Shown here: positions 1 to 6,321 of the stretch, in pieces
Layout of the letters: each line of letters begins with the position of its first letter
Numbering within the stretch: position 1 is the stretch's first letter
NCBI GenBank assembly: GCA_938004315.1
Contig: CALKWG010000057.1
Location: 1-10,237 of the forward strand
Reading direction: 5' to 3'
Length of the DNA: 10,237 nt
Origin: an uncultured Spirochaetaceae bacterium
GTDB taxonomy: Bacteria > Spirochaetota > Spirochaetia > Treponematales > UBA12059
Made by a program: the position numbers and the translations under genes
Notes under the pieces: model-generated
What the model saw: only the letters and a program-made list of their open reading frames with translations
Databases searched by the model: none
What the model was told of the DNA's origin: nothing

Positions 1-696
1 AATCAAAATGCAAGCATCAGCAACCTGAGATCAACTCTTGACAGCTTGAGAGGTTATAAAGGTTTAGTTCTGTTTTATTTTGCCGGTCATGGGGGATTTG
101 ATCCTGCTCGAGATGCATCTTTTTTTGTCCCACAAGATTCTTGGGATACGGATTTGAATGGATTTAATGCATCAAAGTTTATATATCCTGAAAATCTGAA
201 AACTTGGTTCCGAGATGCGGGCATCATTCACGGGATTGTGATACTCGATAGTTGCAATTCCGGTGGCTTTGTTCAACCGGGATCAACGACGGATGCTATT
301 CCACCGCTATTCGGTAAAAAAGAGCAACCTGACGGTAGTATTAAGTACATAACGCACTTCTCCGCACTTGGTGATGCTTATGCCGCATATGCTGGCTATA
401 TTGCATCTGATAGCATGGTTGTCATTTCAGCCGGCGGCGTTTTCGATGTTGTTTGGGAAAACTCAAGCCATGGCATTTTTACGAGTTTTCTACTTCAAGC
501 CCCAAAATATGCAGACAGCGATCGTGATGGCTACGTTACGACAACCGAAGTATATAGGTACACTGCAAATGCTATTAAATACTACTGGAACAAGAGTTAT
601 GAGAACACATTCGACAGTGAAACTAATCAATATATGGACTACCATCCCCACCTCAGTGGTAATCCTCGTGAATACATTCTCTTTATCAGCAATTGA
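1..696 (+). CDS. Caspase-like (peptidase C14) protein, 5'-truncated
   Basis: The frame is open from base 1 to the TGA at 694-696, so the N-terminus lies outside the window. A TTG at 46 is unlikely to be the true start because homologous sequence continues upstream of it. Seen: a hydrophobic strand followed by FAGHGG (catalytic His codon 88-90), then a strand and VILDSCNSGG (catalytic Cys codon 253-255). This is the His/Cys dyad arrangement of prokaryotic caspase-like proteases (clan CD, metacaspase/orthocaspase type). Further on, DSDRDGYVTTTE has the spacing of an EF-hand calcium loop (acidic at 1, 3 and 5, Gly at 6, Glu at 12), which often follows such domains. The protein ends shortly after a PHLSGNPREYILF segment. 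Known for the family: cysteine proteases cleaving after Arg/Lys or Asp, in stress, cell-death or defence roles. The substrate here is unknown. The gene is clearly AT-richer than the next 8 kb, suggesting transfer or a chimeric join. Confidence 0.85.
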   Translation, partial: NQNASISNLRSTLDSLRGYKGLVLFYFAGHGGFDPARDASFFVPQDSWDTDLNGFNASKFIYPENLKTWFRDAGIIHGIVILDSCNSGGFVQPGSTTDAIPPLFGKKEQPDGSIKYITHFSALGDAYAAYAGYIASDSMVVISAGGVFDVVWENSSHGIFTSFLLQAPKYADSDRDGYVTTTEVYRYTANAIKYYWNKSYENTFDSETNQYMDYHPHLSGNPREYILFISN

Positions 697-716
697 TTAT
701 GAAATTACTCGTCTCA

Positions 717-824
717 CCCCGGGGAGCCGCGGGATCGCCGCGGCGCGACGAGGTCGCGCAGCGGAAGCCCGCGGCAGGGGGCGCGTCTGACTCAAGCGGC
801 CGGCGGCGTATCGTGGCGCCCCCT
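717..824. repeat. Cluster of GC-rich inverted repeats at composition boundary
   Basis: This gene-free stretch starts where AT-rich sequence turns abruptly GC-rich. It holds several nested palindromes: CCCCGGGG at 717-724; GCCGCGG (726-732) with CCGCGGC (738-744); a near-perfect hairpin 738-764 built on GCGCGAC/GTCGCGC with a three-base loop and one mismatch before an outer CCGC/GCGG; and a perfect 9-bp pair AGGGGGCGC (776-784) / GCGCCCCCT (816-824). There is no T-run typical of an intrinsic terminator. It could be a dispersed REP-like element, a mobile-element remnant or a structured end of the upstream gene. The function is unknown. Confidence 0.45.
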
Positions 825-861
825 AATCGAATCATTTAGAACGCTTGACGAAGCTGGATGG

Positions 862-889
862 AAAAAGAACGGGGGCCCGTAGGCCCCCG
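862..889 (-). terminator. Intrinsic terminator of the dcp-like gene
   Basis: On the minus strand, a perfect 8-bp stem CGGGGGCC/GGCCCCCG (plus coordinates 870-877 and 882-889) with a four-base loop is followed by TTCTTTTTCC. It lies about 30 bases after the peptidase stop codon and is a textbook rho-independent terminator. Confidence 0.85.
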
Positions 890-920
890 CTCGCGATCAA
901 AAAGTCACGTTGCGCTAAGC

Positions 921-2966
921 TTAGGCCAAGCCGCGTCCGCGGAGCAGGGCGCCGACCTCGGGGTCGCGGCCGCGGAACAGGCGATACGCCTCGGCCGGGT
1001 CCATGGTGTTGCCGGCGGACAGGATGTAGCGCTTGAACTTGGCGGCCAACTCGGGGTTGAAGGCGTCGCCCGTGGCCTCGAAGGCCTCGAAGCCGTCGGC
1101 GTCTAGGACCTCGGCCCACATGTAGACGTAGTAGCCGGCGGCGTAGCCGTTGTCGCTAAAGAGGTGGCGGAACTGCGGCAGGCGGTGGCGCATGCCCACG
1201 GCCTCCGGGACGCCCAGGCGCTGGCACTCGGCCTTCTCGAAGGCGGCCAGGTTGAGCGTGGCCGGATCGGGGTGCTGGTGCAGGGCCATGTCGATGATGG
1301 CGCAGGAGGTGTAGGCGACGGTGAGGAAGCCCTGGTTGAAGTGCTCGCTCTTTTTGATGAGCTCGATGAGGCGGTCGGGGATGGGCTCGCCGGTCTGGGC
1401 GTGCACGGCGTGCTTCTTCAGGATCGCCGGGGTCAGGGCCCAGTGCTCGTTGATCTGGCTCGGGAGCTCCACGAAGTCGCGGAGGACGCCGGTGCCGGCC
1501 AAGCGGTTGTAGGTGACGTCGGAAAGGAGGCCGTGCAGGCCGTGGCCGAACTCATGGAACATGGTGCGCACGTCATCCAGCGACAGGAGGTTGGGCTTGC
1601 CCGGCGCGGCCTTGGCGAAGTTGTTGTTATTGATGACGATGGGGTACTTAAGGCCCTCAAGCCGGTTCTTAGCCTGGCCGCGGAACTCGCTCATCCACGC
1701 GCCGCCGCGCTTGGTGGCGCGGGCGAAGTTGTCGGTGATGAACACGCCCTGCAGGGCCCCGGTGGCGGCGTCCTGCACTTCGTAGAGCTTGGCGTCCGGG
1801 TGATGCAGGGGCACGCCGTGCACCTCCTTGAAGCGCACGCCGTAGAGCCGACCGGCGACGTCGAACATGGCCTCGGTAATGCGGTGTAGCTGGAAATAGG
1901 GTTTAAGCTCGGCCTCGTCCAGGTTGTAACGCTCGGCGCGGAGCTTCTCGGCGTAGTAGTTCCAGTCCCAGCCCATGACGGGGCCTTTGAAGCCCTCGCG
2001 GGCGGCGATAGCCTCAAGGTCCTTCTGCTCCTCCAAGGCGCGCTTGCGGGCGGGCTCCCAGACGCGGTAGAGGAGCTCCTCTACGGCCTTGGGGACCTTG
2101 GCCATGCGGTCCACGAGGGCGTAGTCGGCGTAGTTCTTGTAGCCCATGAGCCCGGCGAGCTCGGCGCGCAGGCGCAGGATCTTCTCCGCCACGGGCTTGG
2201 TGTCGCGGGAGGGGTCGGCCTCGCCGCGGGCCTTGAAGGCGCGCCAGACTTTTTCCCGCAGGTCGCGGCGCGTGGAATAGGTCAGGAAGGGGTCGACGAG
2301 GGAGGGCGAGAGGTTGATGACGTAGCCGTCGATCTTCTTCTCCGCCGCTACGCTCTTGGCCGCGTCCAGCACGAACTCGGGCAGGCCCGCGCGGTCTTCG
2401 GGGGTTTTGAGCTCAAGGCCGAAGGCCGCCTCGTCGGCCAGGACGGACTGGCTGAAGGTCGTAAAGAGCGAGGCCAGCTCCTCGGTGATCTGGGCGTAGC
2501 GCGTCCTGGCCTCGCCCTTGAGTAGGGCGCCCGCCATGACGAAATCGAGGCGCTGGCGCTCAAGGAGGCGGAGCTCCTCGGGGCCGAGGCCGAGGGAGGC
2601 GCGCTTCTGATAAAGCTCGTCGATGCGCTTGAAGATGCCCTCGTGCAGGGAGAGCCAGCTCTCATGGGCGGCCAGCTTAGGCATCATCTCGCGCTCGACC
2701 GCCTGCAGGGCCTCGCTGGTCTCGCTGGCGGTCAGGTTATAGAAGACGCCGGCCACGCGCGCGAAGTCCGGGCCGGAGCGGTCCAGGGCGGCGCAGGTGT
2801 TCTCGAAGCTAGGGGCTTCGGGATTCGAGGCGATGGCGTCGACCTCGGCGCGGTGCCGGGCCATGGCCTCCTCGAAGGCGGGGGCGTAGTGTTCCGGCTT
2901 GATCTTGTCGAAGGGGGGCAGGCCGTAGGGCGTGTCCCAGGCTGCTAAGAGTGGGTTGCTATTCAT
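921..2966 (-). CDS. dcp: M3 family zinc metallopeptidase, peptidyl-dipeptidase Dcp-like
   Basis: A 681-residue protein, the same length as E. coli Dcp, with M3A similarity recalled along its whole length. The zinc site is intact: HEFGH at residues 471-475 (two His ligands and catalytic Glu472), with Glu500 in RDFVELPSQINEHW as the probable third ligand, 25 residues after the second His. RDFVELPSQINEHW resembles Dcp more than oligopeptidase A (PrlC). YAAGYYVYMW and the C-terminal GNTMDPAEAYRLFRG also fit Dcp. There is no signal peptide or membrane segment, so it should be cytoplasmic. Dcp removes C-terminal dipeptides from oligopeptides and works in peptide turnover. The ATG at 2964-2966 is preceded by an in-frame TGA with no other start codon between, and by no Shine-Dalgarno. 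The gene stands alone with its own promoter and terminator. PrlC-like activity remains the main alternative. Confidence 0.92.
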   Translation of the reverse strand: MNSNPLLAAWDTPYGLPPFDKIKPEHYAPAFEEAMARHRAEVDAIASNPEAPSFENTCAALDRSGPDFARVAGVFYNLTASETSEALQAVEREMMPKLAAHESWLSLHEGIFKRIDELYQKRASLGLGPEELRLLERQRLDFVMAGALLKGEARTRYAQITEELASLFTTFSQSVLADEAAFGLELKTPEDRAGLPEFVLDAAKSVAAEKKIDGYVINLSPSLVDPFLTYSTRRDLREKVWRAFKARGEADPSRDTKPVAEKILRLRAELAGLMGYKNYADYALVDRMAKVPKAVEELLYRVWEPARKRALEEQKDLEAIAAREGFKGPVMGWDWNYYAEKLRAERYNLDEAELKPYFQLHRITEAMFDVAGRLYGVRFKEVHGVPLHHPDAKLYEVQDAATGALQGVFITDNFARATKRGGAWMSEFRGQAKNRLEGLKYPIVINNNNFAKAAPGKPNLLSLDDVRTMFHEFGHGLHGLLSDVTYNRLAGTGVLRDFVELPSQINEHWALTPAILKKHAVHAQTGEPIPDRLIELIKKSEHFNQGFLTVAYTSCAIIDMALHQHPDPATLNLAAFEKAECQRLGVPEAVGMRHRLPQFRHLFSDNGYAAGYYVYMWAEVLDADGFEAFEATGDAFNPELAAKFKRYILSAGNTMDPAEAYRLFRGRDPEVGALLRGRGLA

Positions 2967-2973
2967 GGCGGCG

Positions 2974-3003
2974 ATTATCGCCCCGCTTTGCGCGGGTCGT
3001 CAA
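2974..3003 (-). promoter_or_regulatory. Sigma-70-type promoter of the dcp-like gene, probably leaderless
   Basis: On the minus strand, TTGACG (plus 2998-3003) is separated by 18 bases from GATAAT (plus 2974-2979); each box matches the consensus at five of six positions. Only seven bases lie between the -10 box and the A of the ATG, so transcription would begin at or next to the start codon. No Shine-Dalgarno exists in this space. The spacer also contains a CCCGC/GCGGG inverted repeat. Confidence 0.6.
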
Positions 3004-3109
3004 GGAAGAGAAATTAAGTAAAAACGATTCAGGGACTCCGGCGCGCGGCCGACTAGCGGGCGGCGGCGAGGCGCTCGTATTAGGATGCCCGGGAGCGCCA
3101 ATCCTGCCC

Positions 3110-3736
3110 TCATAAGGCAAGCCCGAGATAGGCGCTGAGGTAGCCCGAAGGGACGCCGAGCATGTAGCGCAGAGATGCGTAGGGGCGCACGAACCAGCGG
3201 CCGGAGCGCGGGCCTCCCCCGCCGTTGCCGAACGCCCAATCGAAGCCCAGGGCTACTTCGCCGCCGGGGCTCAGCATGCTCTCGCGCTCAGGATCTCCGC
3301 CGGCCGCGGCTCCGCTGGCCGCGCCGTAGACGATGGCCGCCCTGGCCCGCCACCACCAACGCAGCGGGCCGACGCCCGAGCCGAAGAACGCGACGGGGCC
3401 AATGAACGCCCCGATCGAATAGTAGCTTAACTCGCCTTCTATGAAGCTGACGAATCCGAGCCTGAAATCGCCCGATACTTCAAGGCCGAGCCGTCCGGGC
3501 ATAAAGCGCCAAGAAAGCTCGGTGCGTATGAGGGAGGGGTCGAAGACGCCGTTCACGAGCCCGACGGGATCGACGGCGAGCGAATGGCCCGAGGCAGCCG
3601 GGAGCAGTTCCGCCGGAGGATGCGACGCCGGCGCCGCCGCTTCGAGCCTGTCAGCGACGACCGGCGGGGGCAGGACGGCGATTAACGCTATGAGCGCCAT
3701 AATCACAAGCCACATGCGCGAGCGAGTTTCATCCAT
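3110..3736 (-). CDS. Exported protein of unknown function, possible outer-membrane barrel
   Basis: I do not recognise this 208-residue protein. Residues 1-28 look like a signal peptide: a short charged start with Arg5 and Arg7, a hydrophobic core (residues 8-22) and a likely cleavage after VVA (28/29). The mature part begins with an Ala/Pro-rich linker. It then carries alternating hydrophobic/polar stretches rich in Gly and aromatic residues (for example around RTELSWRF, EGELSYYSIGAF and the C-terminal PSGYLSAYLGLAL), as in small outer-membrane beta-barrels. There are no Cys residues for a lipobox and no catalytic motif was seen. The ATG at 3734-3736 sits 8 bases after a good -10 box and has no Shine-Dalgarno. 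An alternative start at Met8 would shorten the n-region. The gene is monocistronic between hsp20 and dcp. Confidence covers the gene being real; the barrel idea is inference. Confidence 0.7.
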   Translation of the reverse strand: MDETRSRMWLVIMALIALIAVLPPPVVADRLEAAAPASHPPAELLPAASGHSLAVDPVGLVNGVFDPSLIRTELSWRFMPGRLGLEVSGDFRLGFVSFIEGELSYYSIGAFIGPVAFFGSGVGPLRWWWRARAAIVYGAASGAAAGGDPERESMLSPGGEVALGFDWAFGNGGGGPRSGRWFVRPYASLRYMLGVPSGYLSAYLGLAL

Positions 3737-3744
3737 AATTAGGT

Positions 3745-3773
3745 ATTGTACTCGACAATCCGTTACATGACAA
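3745..3773 (-). promoter_or_regulatory. Sigma-70-type promoter of the exported-protein gene, probably leaderless
   Basis: On the minus strand, TTGTCA (plus 3768-3773) and TACAAT (plus 3745-3750) each match the consensus at five of six positions and are 17 bases apart. Eight bases separate the -10 box from the ATG, which predicts a leader of zero to two bases. The -35 box overlaps the T-run of the preceding hsp20 terminator. Confidence 0.65.
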
Positions 3774-3800
3774 AAAACCGGCGCCCTTTCGGGGCGCCGG
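3772..3800 (-). terminator. Intrinsic terminator of hsp20
   Basis: On the minus strand, a perfect 9-bp stem CCGGCGCCC/GGGCGCCGG (plus 3778-3786 and 3792-3800) with a five-base loop is followed by six T residues (plus 3772-3777). It lies about 40 bases beyond the hsp20 stop codon. Confidence 0.88.
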
Positions 3801-3840
3801 AGACCTTAAGGGTCGGCCGTCCAGGCTCGACCTACGGGAC

Positions 3841-4356
3841 TTAGTTGCCTTCTTTGACGATCTCTACCTTGATCGCCGAGGAGCTATCCCAGGTGGAGGG
3901 GACGGTGACCGTGAGCACGCCGTTCTTGAGGGCGGCGCGGGCCTCGGCCTGGCGGTAACGATCGGCGGGGACGGGGTATTCCCAGCGCTCCACGTCGCGC
4001 AGGAGCCGCGAGCCGCTTTCACCGGCGGCCTTCATGCCCTCGGGCAGGCTGGCCTTCAAGACCATGGTATCGCCGCGGAAGAAGAGCTTTATGCCCGATT
4101 CCTCGAAGCCGGGGAGCAGGAAGCGGAAGCTCAGGTTGCCTTCGTCGTCCTCGTAACGCTCGTAGGCCAGGCGGCCGCCGAAGGCCTGCTCGAAGCGCCT
4201 GAAGCCGGGACCCGGCTCGAAGGGCCTGCCCTTAGAGGCGGATTCCTCGAAGCGCTTGGCCTCGTCCTTGAATTCGCGGGCGAATTCCCGCACGCCGTCT
4301 TTGATCTCGCGCGCGATCTCGTCGAATGATACGTTGAAGTTGAAGGGGGAAGACAT
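3841..4356 (-). CDS. Hsp20/alpha-crystallin family small heat-shock protein
   Basis: A 171-residue protein. Residues 1-55 form a charged, probably helical N-terminal arm (DEIAREIKDGVREFAREFKDEAKRF). The alpha-crystallin domain runs from about residue 65 to 155 and includes the FLLPGFEESGIKLFFRGDTMVLKA strands. It ends in the family signature AALKNGVLTVTVP (A-x-x-x-x-G-V-L). A short tail follows with IKV, a plausible I-x-I/V motif that anchors neighbouring subunits. Small heat-shock proteins are ATP-independent cytoplasmic holdases that form oligomers and bind unfolding proteins. The start at 4354-4356 is supported by AAGGAG six bases upstream (plus 4363-4368). The gene follows the response-regulator gene in the same direction but has its own promoter, long leader and terminator, so it need not belong to the transporter operon. 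Confidence 0.92.
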   Translation of the reverse strand: MSSPFNFNVSFDEIAREIKDGVREFAREFKDEAKRFEESASKGRPFEPGPGFRRFEQAFGGRLAYERYEDDEGNLSFRFLLPGFEESGIKLFFRGDTMVLKASLPEGMKAAGESGSRLLRDVERWEYPVPADRYRQAEARAALKNGVLTVTVPSTWDSSSAIKVEIVKEGN

Positions 4357-4369
4357 AGGATGCTCCTTC

Positions 4370-4468
4370 GCGCCGCTTTCGGGCGCTCGCCGGACAAGGC
4401 GCGCCGCGCGCCATGCCGCGGCTCGTCGTTAGCCTCCCATACGGGACGGCCCGCCGGAACGTCCGTAT
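4370..4468 (-). promoter_or_regulatory. Structured 5' leader of hsp20
   Basis: The predicted leader is about 128 bases long, unusual beside the near-leaderless neighbours. Two inverted repeats are visible: plus 4439-4448 with 4460-4468 (ATACGGGACG / CGTCCGTAT, nine pairs and one bulge), and GCGCC/GGCGC at 4370-4374 and 4382-4386, whose stem ends one base before the Shine-Dalgarno. RNA thermometers are common in small heat-shock leaders, but the AAGGAG is not obviously paired here, so a regulatory role is only a suggestion. Confidence 0.3.
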
Positions 4469-4490
4469 ACCGCGACGTACCGACCAACTG

Positions 4491-4519
4491 AATATACTAC
4501 CCTACTAGCCGGAGGGCAA
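4491..4519 (-). promoter_or_regulatory. Sigma-70-type promoter of hsp20
   Basis: On the minus strand, TTGCCC (plus 4514-4519, four of six consensus bases) is followed after 17 bases by TATATT (plus 4491-4496, five of six). Transcription would start near 4484. No sigma-32-type pair (CTTGAA / CCCCAT-like) and no CIRCE element was found. Confidence 0.5.
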
Positions 4520-4521
4520 GG

Positions 4522-4549
4522 AAAAATTTGCGCGGCCGAGTCTACGCGC
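4522..4549 (-). terminator. Possible weak terminator of the ABC/two-component operon
   Basis: On the minus strand, GCGCG/CGCGC (plus 4545-4549 and 4530-4534) with a ten-base loop is followed by AAATTTTTCC. The stem starts in the last codons of the response regulator. The stem is short and the T-run is separated by three A residues, so read-through into hsp20 is possible. Confidence 0.35.
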
Positions 4550-5147
4550 CTTTATGTTGCCAATAGAAGATGGCCAGTTGGGTACGGTCGCGTAAGCCGA
4601 GCTTATCCAGGATCGACGATATCGCGTTCCTGACGGTGCCTTCCGAGAGGTAGAGTCGCTCGGCGATCTCCTTGTTGGACAGGCCGTTAGCCAACTCGGT
4701 CAACAGCTCGTTCTCACGCGGGCTAAGCTCGGCCAGGGAGGCGGGGCCGGCGAGCGCCTTTAGGGCCCGATCGCTTATGACCGGTAGGCCTTCGTACACC
4801 GCCTTGACGGTGCGTAGCTGCTTGGCCGTCGGGTCGGACTTAAGGAGATAGCCCGAAGCGCCGGCCTGTAGGGAACGGTGGATGTTCCGGTAGTCGTGGA
4901 AAGTCGTCAACATGACGACTTTGATGCCCGGGAACTCTTCCTTAATGCGTCGCGTCGCTTCGATGCCGTCCATACCCGGCATCTGAATATCCATGAGCAC
5001 GAGCTCCGGCCGCGCCTCCCGGATCGCCTCGAGCGCGGCTCCGCCGTCGGTCGCTGATCCGACGAAGTCTAGGCTCGGATCAGACGAGAGGATGATCTCG
5101 AGGCTCTCGGCGACCAGTTCGTCGTCGTCGACGATGAAGACCCTCAT
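4542..5147 (-). CDS. Response regulator, NarL/FixJ (LuxR-type HTH) family
   Basis: A 201-residue two-domain regulator. The receiver domain occupies about residues 1-118: the acidic pocket Asp7-Asp8-Asp9, the phospho-acceptor Asp53 in VLMDIQMPGMDG, the Thr of VVMLTTFHDY and the conserved Lys of YLLKSD. The C-terminal LuxR-type helix-turn-helix begins near residue 140 (LSPRENELLTELANGLSNKEIAERLYLSEGTV) and should bind DNA as a phosphorylation-dependent dimer. The ATG lies four bases after the stop of the kinase gene. A strong AAGGAGG (plus 5160-5166) inside the last codons of the kinase gene serves as its ribosome site, with a rather long 12-base spacing. The kinase is the obvious partner. The likely target is the operon's own promoter, where a perfect palindrome lies upstream. 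This is the last gene of the operon. Confidence 0.94.
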   Translation of the reverse strand: MRVFIVDDDELVAESLEIILSSDPSLDFVGSATDGGAALEAIREARPELVLMDIQMPGMDGIEATRRIKEEFPGIKVVMLTTFHDYRNIHRSLQAGASGYLLKSDPTAKQLRTVKAVYEGLPVISDRALKALAGPASLAELSPRENELLTELANGLSNKEIAERLYLSEGTVRNAISSILDKLGLRDRTQLAIFYWQHKGA

Positions 5148-5151
5148 AGGA

Positions 5152-6321
5152 TTACGCGGCCTCCTTGGGCACGATGACGATGAGCCTGTAGACGCCGCCC
5201 GTCCGGTTCGCCGAGAGGCTCCCGCGGACGGCCTCGAGCCTCCTGCGCATGAAGCGTAGGCCGCTGCCGCTCCGTTCGCCGGGCGCGTCCCGGACGCCGT
5301 CGTTCTCTACGGTCAGCTTTACGATGCGGTCGGTGATCAAGACGCTCGCGTCGACGCGGCTCGGGACGGCGTGCTTGGCGACGTTCGTCAAGGCTTCTTT
5401 CGCCGCCGCCAGGAGCAGCTGCAGGTGATAGGCCCGTAGCCAAGCCGGGTCGCCGGAGATCTCCAGGTTCGCCGGATACGAGAAGCCTTCGAAGAGCGAA
5501 CGCAGGGCGCCTAAGCCCGCCTCCGCCTCGGGCTCGAGCCGCCCGACCGCCTGCTTCAGGTGCATGAGCGCCGAATCCAGGCGCAAGGCGGCCTTTTCCT
5601 GGGCGAGCGCGGCGCGCTCCGTCTGCCCCCTACTGAGCAAAGTCCCTACCGATTTGACCGAGAGCTGGGCGGCGGTGAGCTCGTGCCCCAGGTCGTCGTG
5701 CAGGCGCTCGGCTATGCGCTGCCGCTCCTCGAGCTGCGACAGCCGCGCCGCGCTTCGGTACTCGGCCAAGAGCCGCTCCTCGGTGGCCTCCATACGGTGG
5801 AGCCGATGGCGGAGGGCGTCCGCCTCCTCGTAGTGAGCTCGGCTCTCGTCGCGCCAGAGGCGCAGGATGCCGCCTATGAGGGCGGCTTGGATGGGCAGGA
5901 TGCGAAGCGCCCCGCTTAAGAGGAAGAGGCTCGCCGCGAGCGGCAGAAGCGCGTACCAGGGTCGTTCGCCCCAGACGAAAAAATAGACGAATACGAAGAG
6001 GAGAAGCGCGACGCTCGGTTCGGCCGTGGCCGCGGCGCAGAAGAGCCCGCAATCGACCAGCATGAGGGCGGGATCCAACTTAAAGCGCGAGCGGAGGAGG
6101 ACGCTGACGAGCGCCAGGAGGCCCGCTAGGAGCATCGCGCCGCTCCCGAGCGGCACGATGAGGTAGGCTACGAGGGCGAACTGGGCGCCGAAGGTCAGGG
6201 CATAGGCCGCCTCGGGCCTTAAGCGCCGGCCGGCCGCCTGGGCCAGGCCCGGCGCCGCGCTAGAGTCGCCTCTTCGTCCCAGCCAGGATGAAAGCCGCGG
6301 CATAGGCCCACAGTATAGCAT
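5152..6321 (-). CDS. Sensor histidine kinase, NarL/DesK-type (HisKA_3)
   Basis: A 389-residue membrane kinase. Residues from about 35 to 165 hold several hydrophobic segments (probably five or six helices) with short loops and no extracellular sensor domain. This suggests sensing within the membrane, as in DesK- or LnrJ-type kinases. A coiled-coil-like linker leads to the dimerisation/phospho-acceptor motif ERLHDDLGHELTA with His208. The ATP-binding domain shows an N-box (KEALTNVAKHA, Asn313), ENDG and a glycine-rich GSGLRFMRRRLEAVRG. It should phosphorylate the downstream regulator. The annotated ATG at 6319-6321 overlaps the permease gene by 62 bases. A second in-frame ATG (Met7, 6301-6303) is an equally good candidate, and neither has a clear ribosome site, so translational coupling is likely. 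The signal sensed is unknown; drug or membrane stress is inferred from the neighbours. Confidence 0.92.
   Translation of the reverse strand: MLYCGPMPRLSSWLGRRGDSSAAPGLAQAAGRRLRPEAAYALTFGAQFALVAYLIVPLGSGAMLLAGLLALVSVLLRSRFKLDPALMLVDCGLFCAAATAEPSVALLLFVFVYFFVWGERPWYALLPLAASLFLLSGALRILPIQAALIGGILRLWRDESRAHYEEADALRHRLHRMEATEERLLAEYRSAARLSQLEERQRIAERLHDDLGHELTAAQLSVKSVGTLLSRGQTERAALAQEKAALRLDSALMHLKQAVGRLEPEAEAGLGALRSLFEGFSYPANLEISGDPAWLRAYHLQLLLAAAKEALTNVAKHAVPSRVDASVLITDRIVKLTVENDGVRDAPGERSGSGLRFMRRRLEAVRGSLSANRTGGVYRLIVIVPKEAA

Noticed and set aside
717..824. Integron attC site after the caspase gene
   Set aside because: The region is palindromic, but I find no GTTRRRY/RYYYAAC core sites and no second cassette gene.
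699..839. 46-residue frame starting ATGAAATTACTC just after the caspase gene
   Set aside because: It runs through the palindrome cluster, gives a low-complexity Arg/Ala/Gly/Pro peptide and has no ribosome site.
1164..1889. 241-residue open frame on the plus strand
   Set aside because: It lies wholly antisense to the well-supported M3 peptidase and has the repetitive Gly/Val/Glu-rich look of a GC-rich shadow frame.
3070..3099. GGCGCTC/GAGCGCC inverted repeat as terminator of the exported-protein gene
   Set aside because: The loop is 16 bases and no T-run follows on the minus strand. A T-run near 3020 is too far from any stem, so no terminator is called for this gene.
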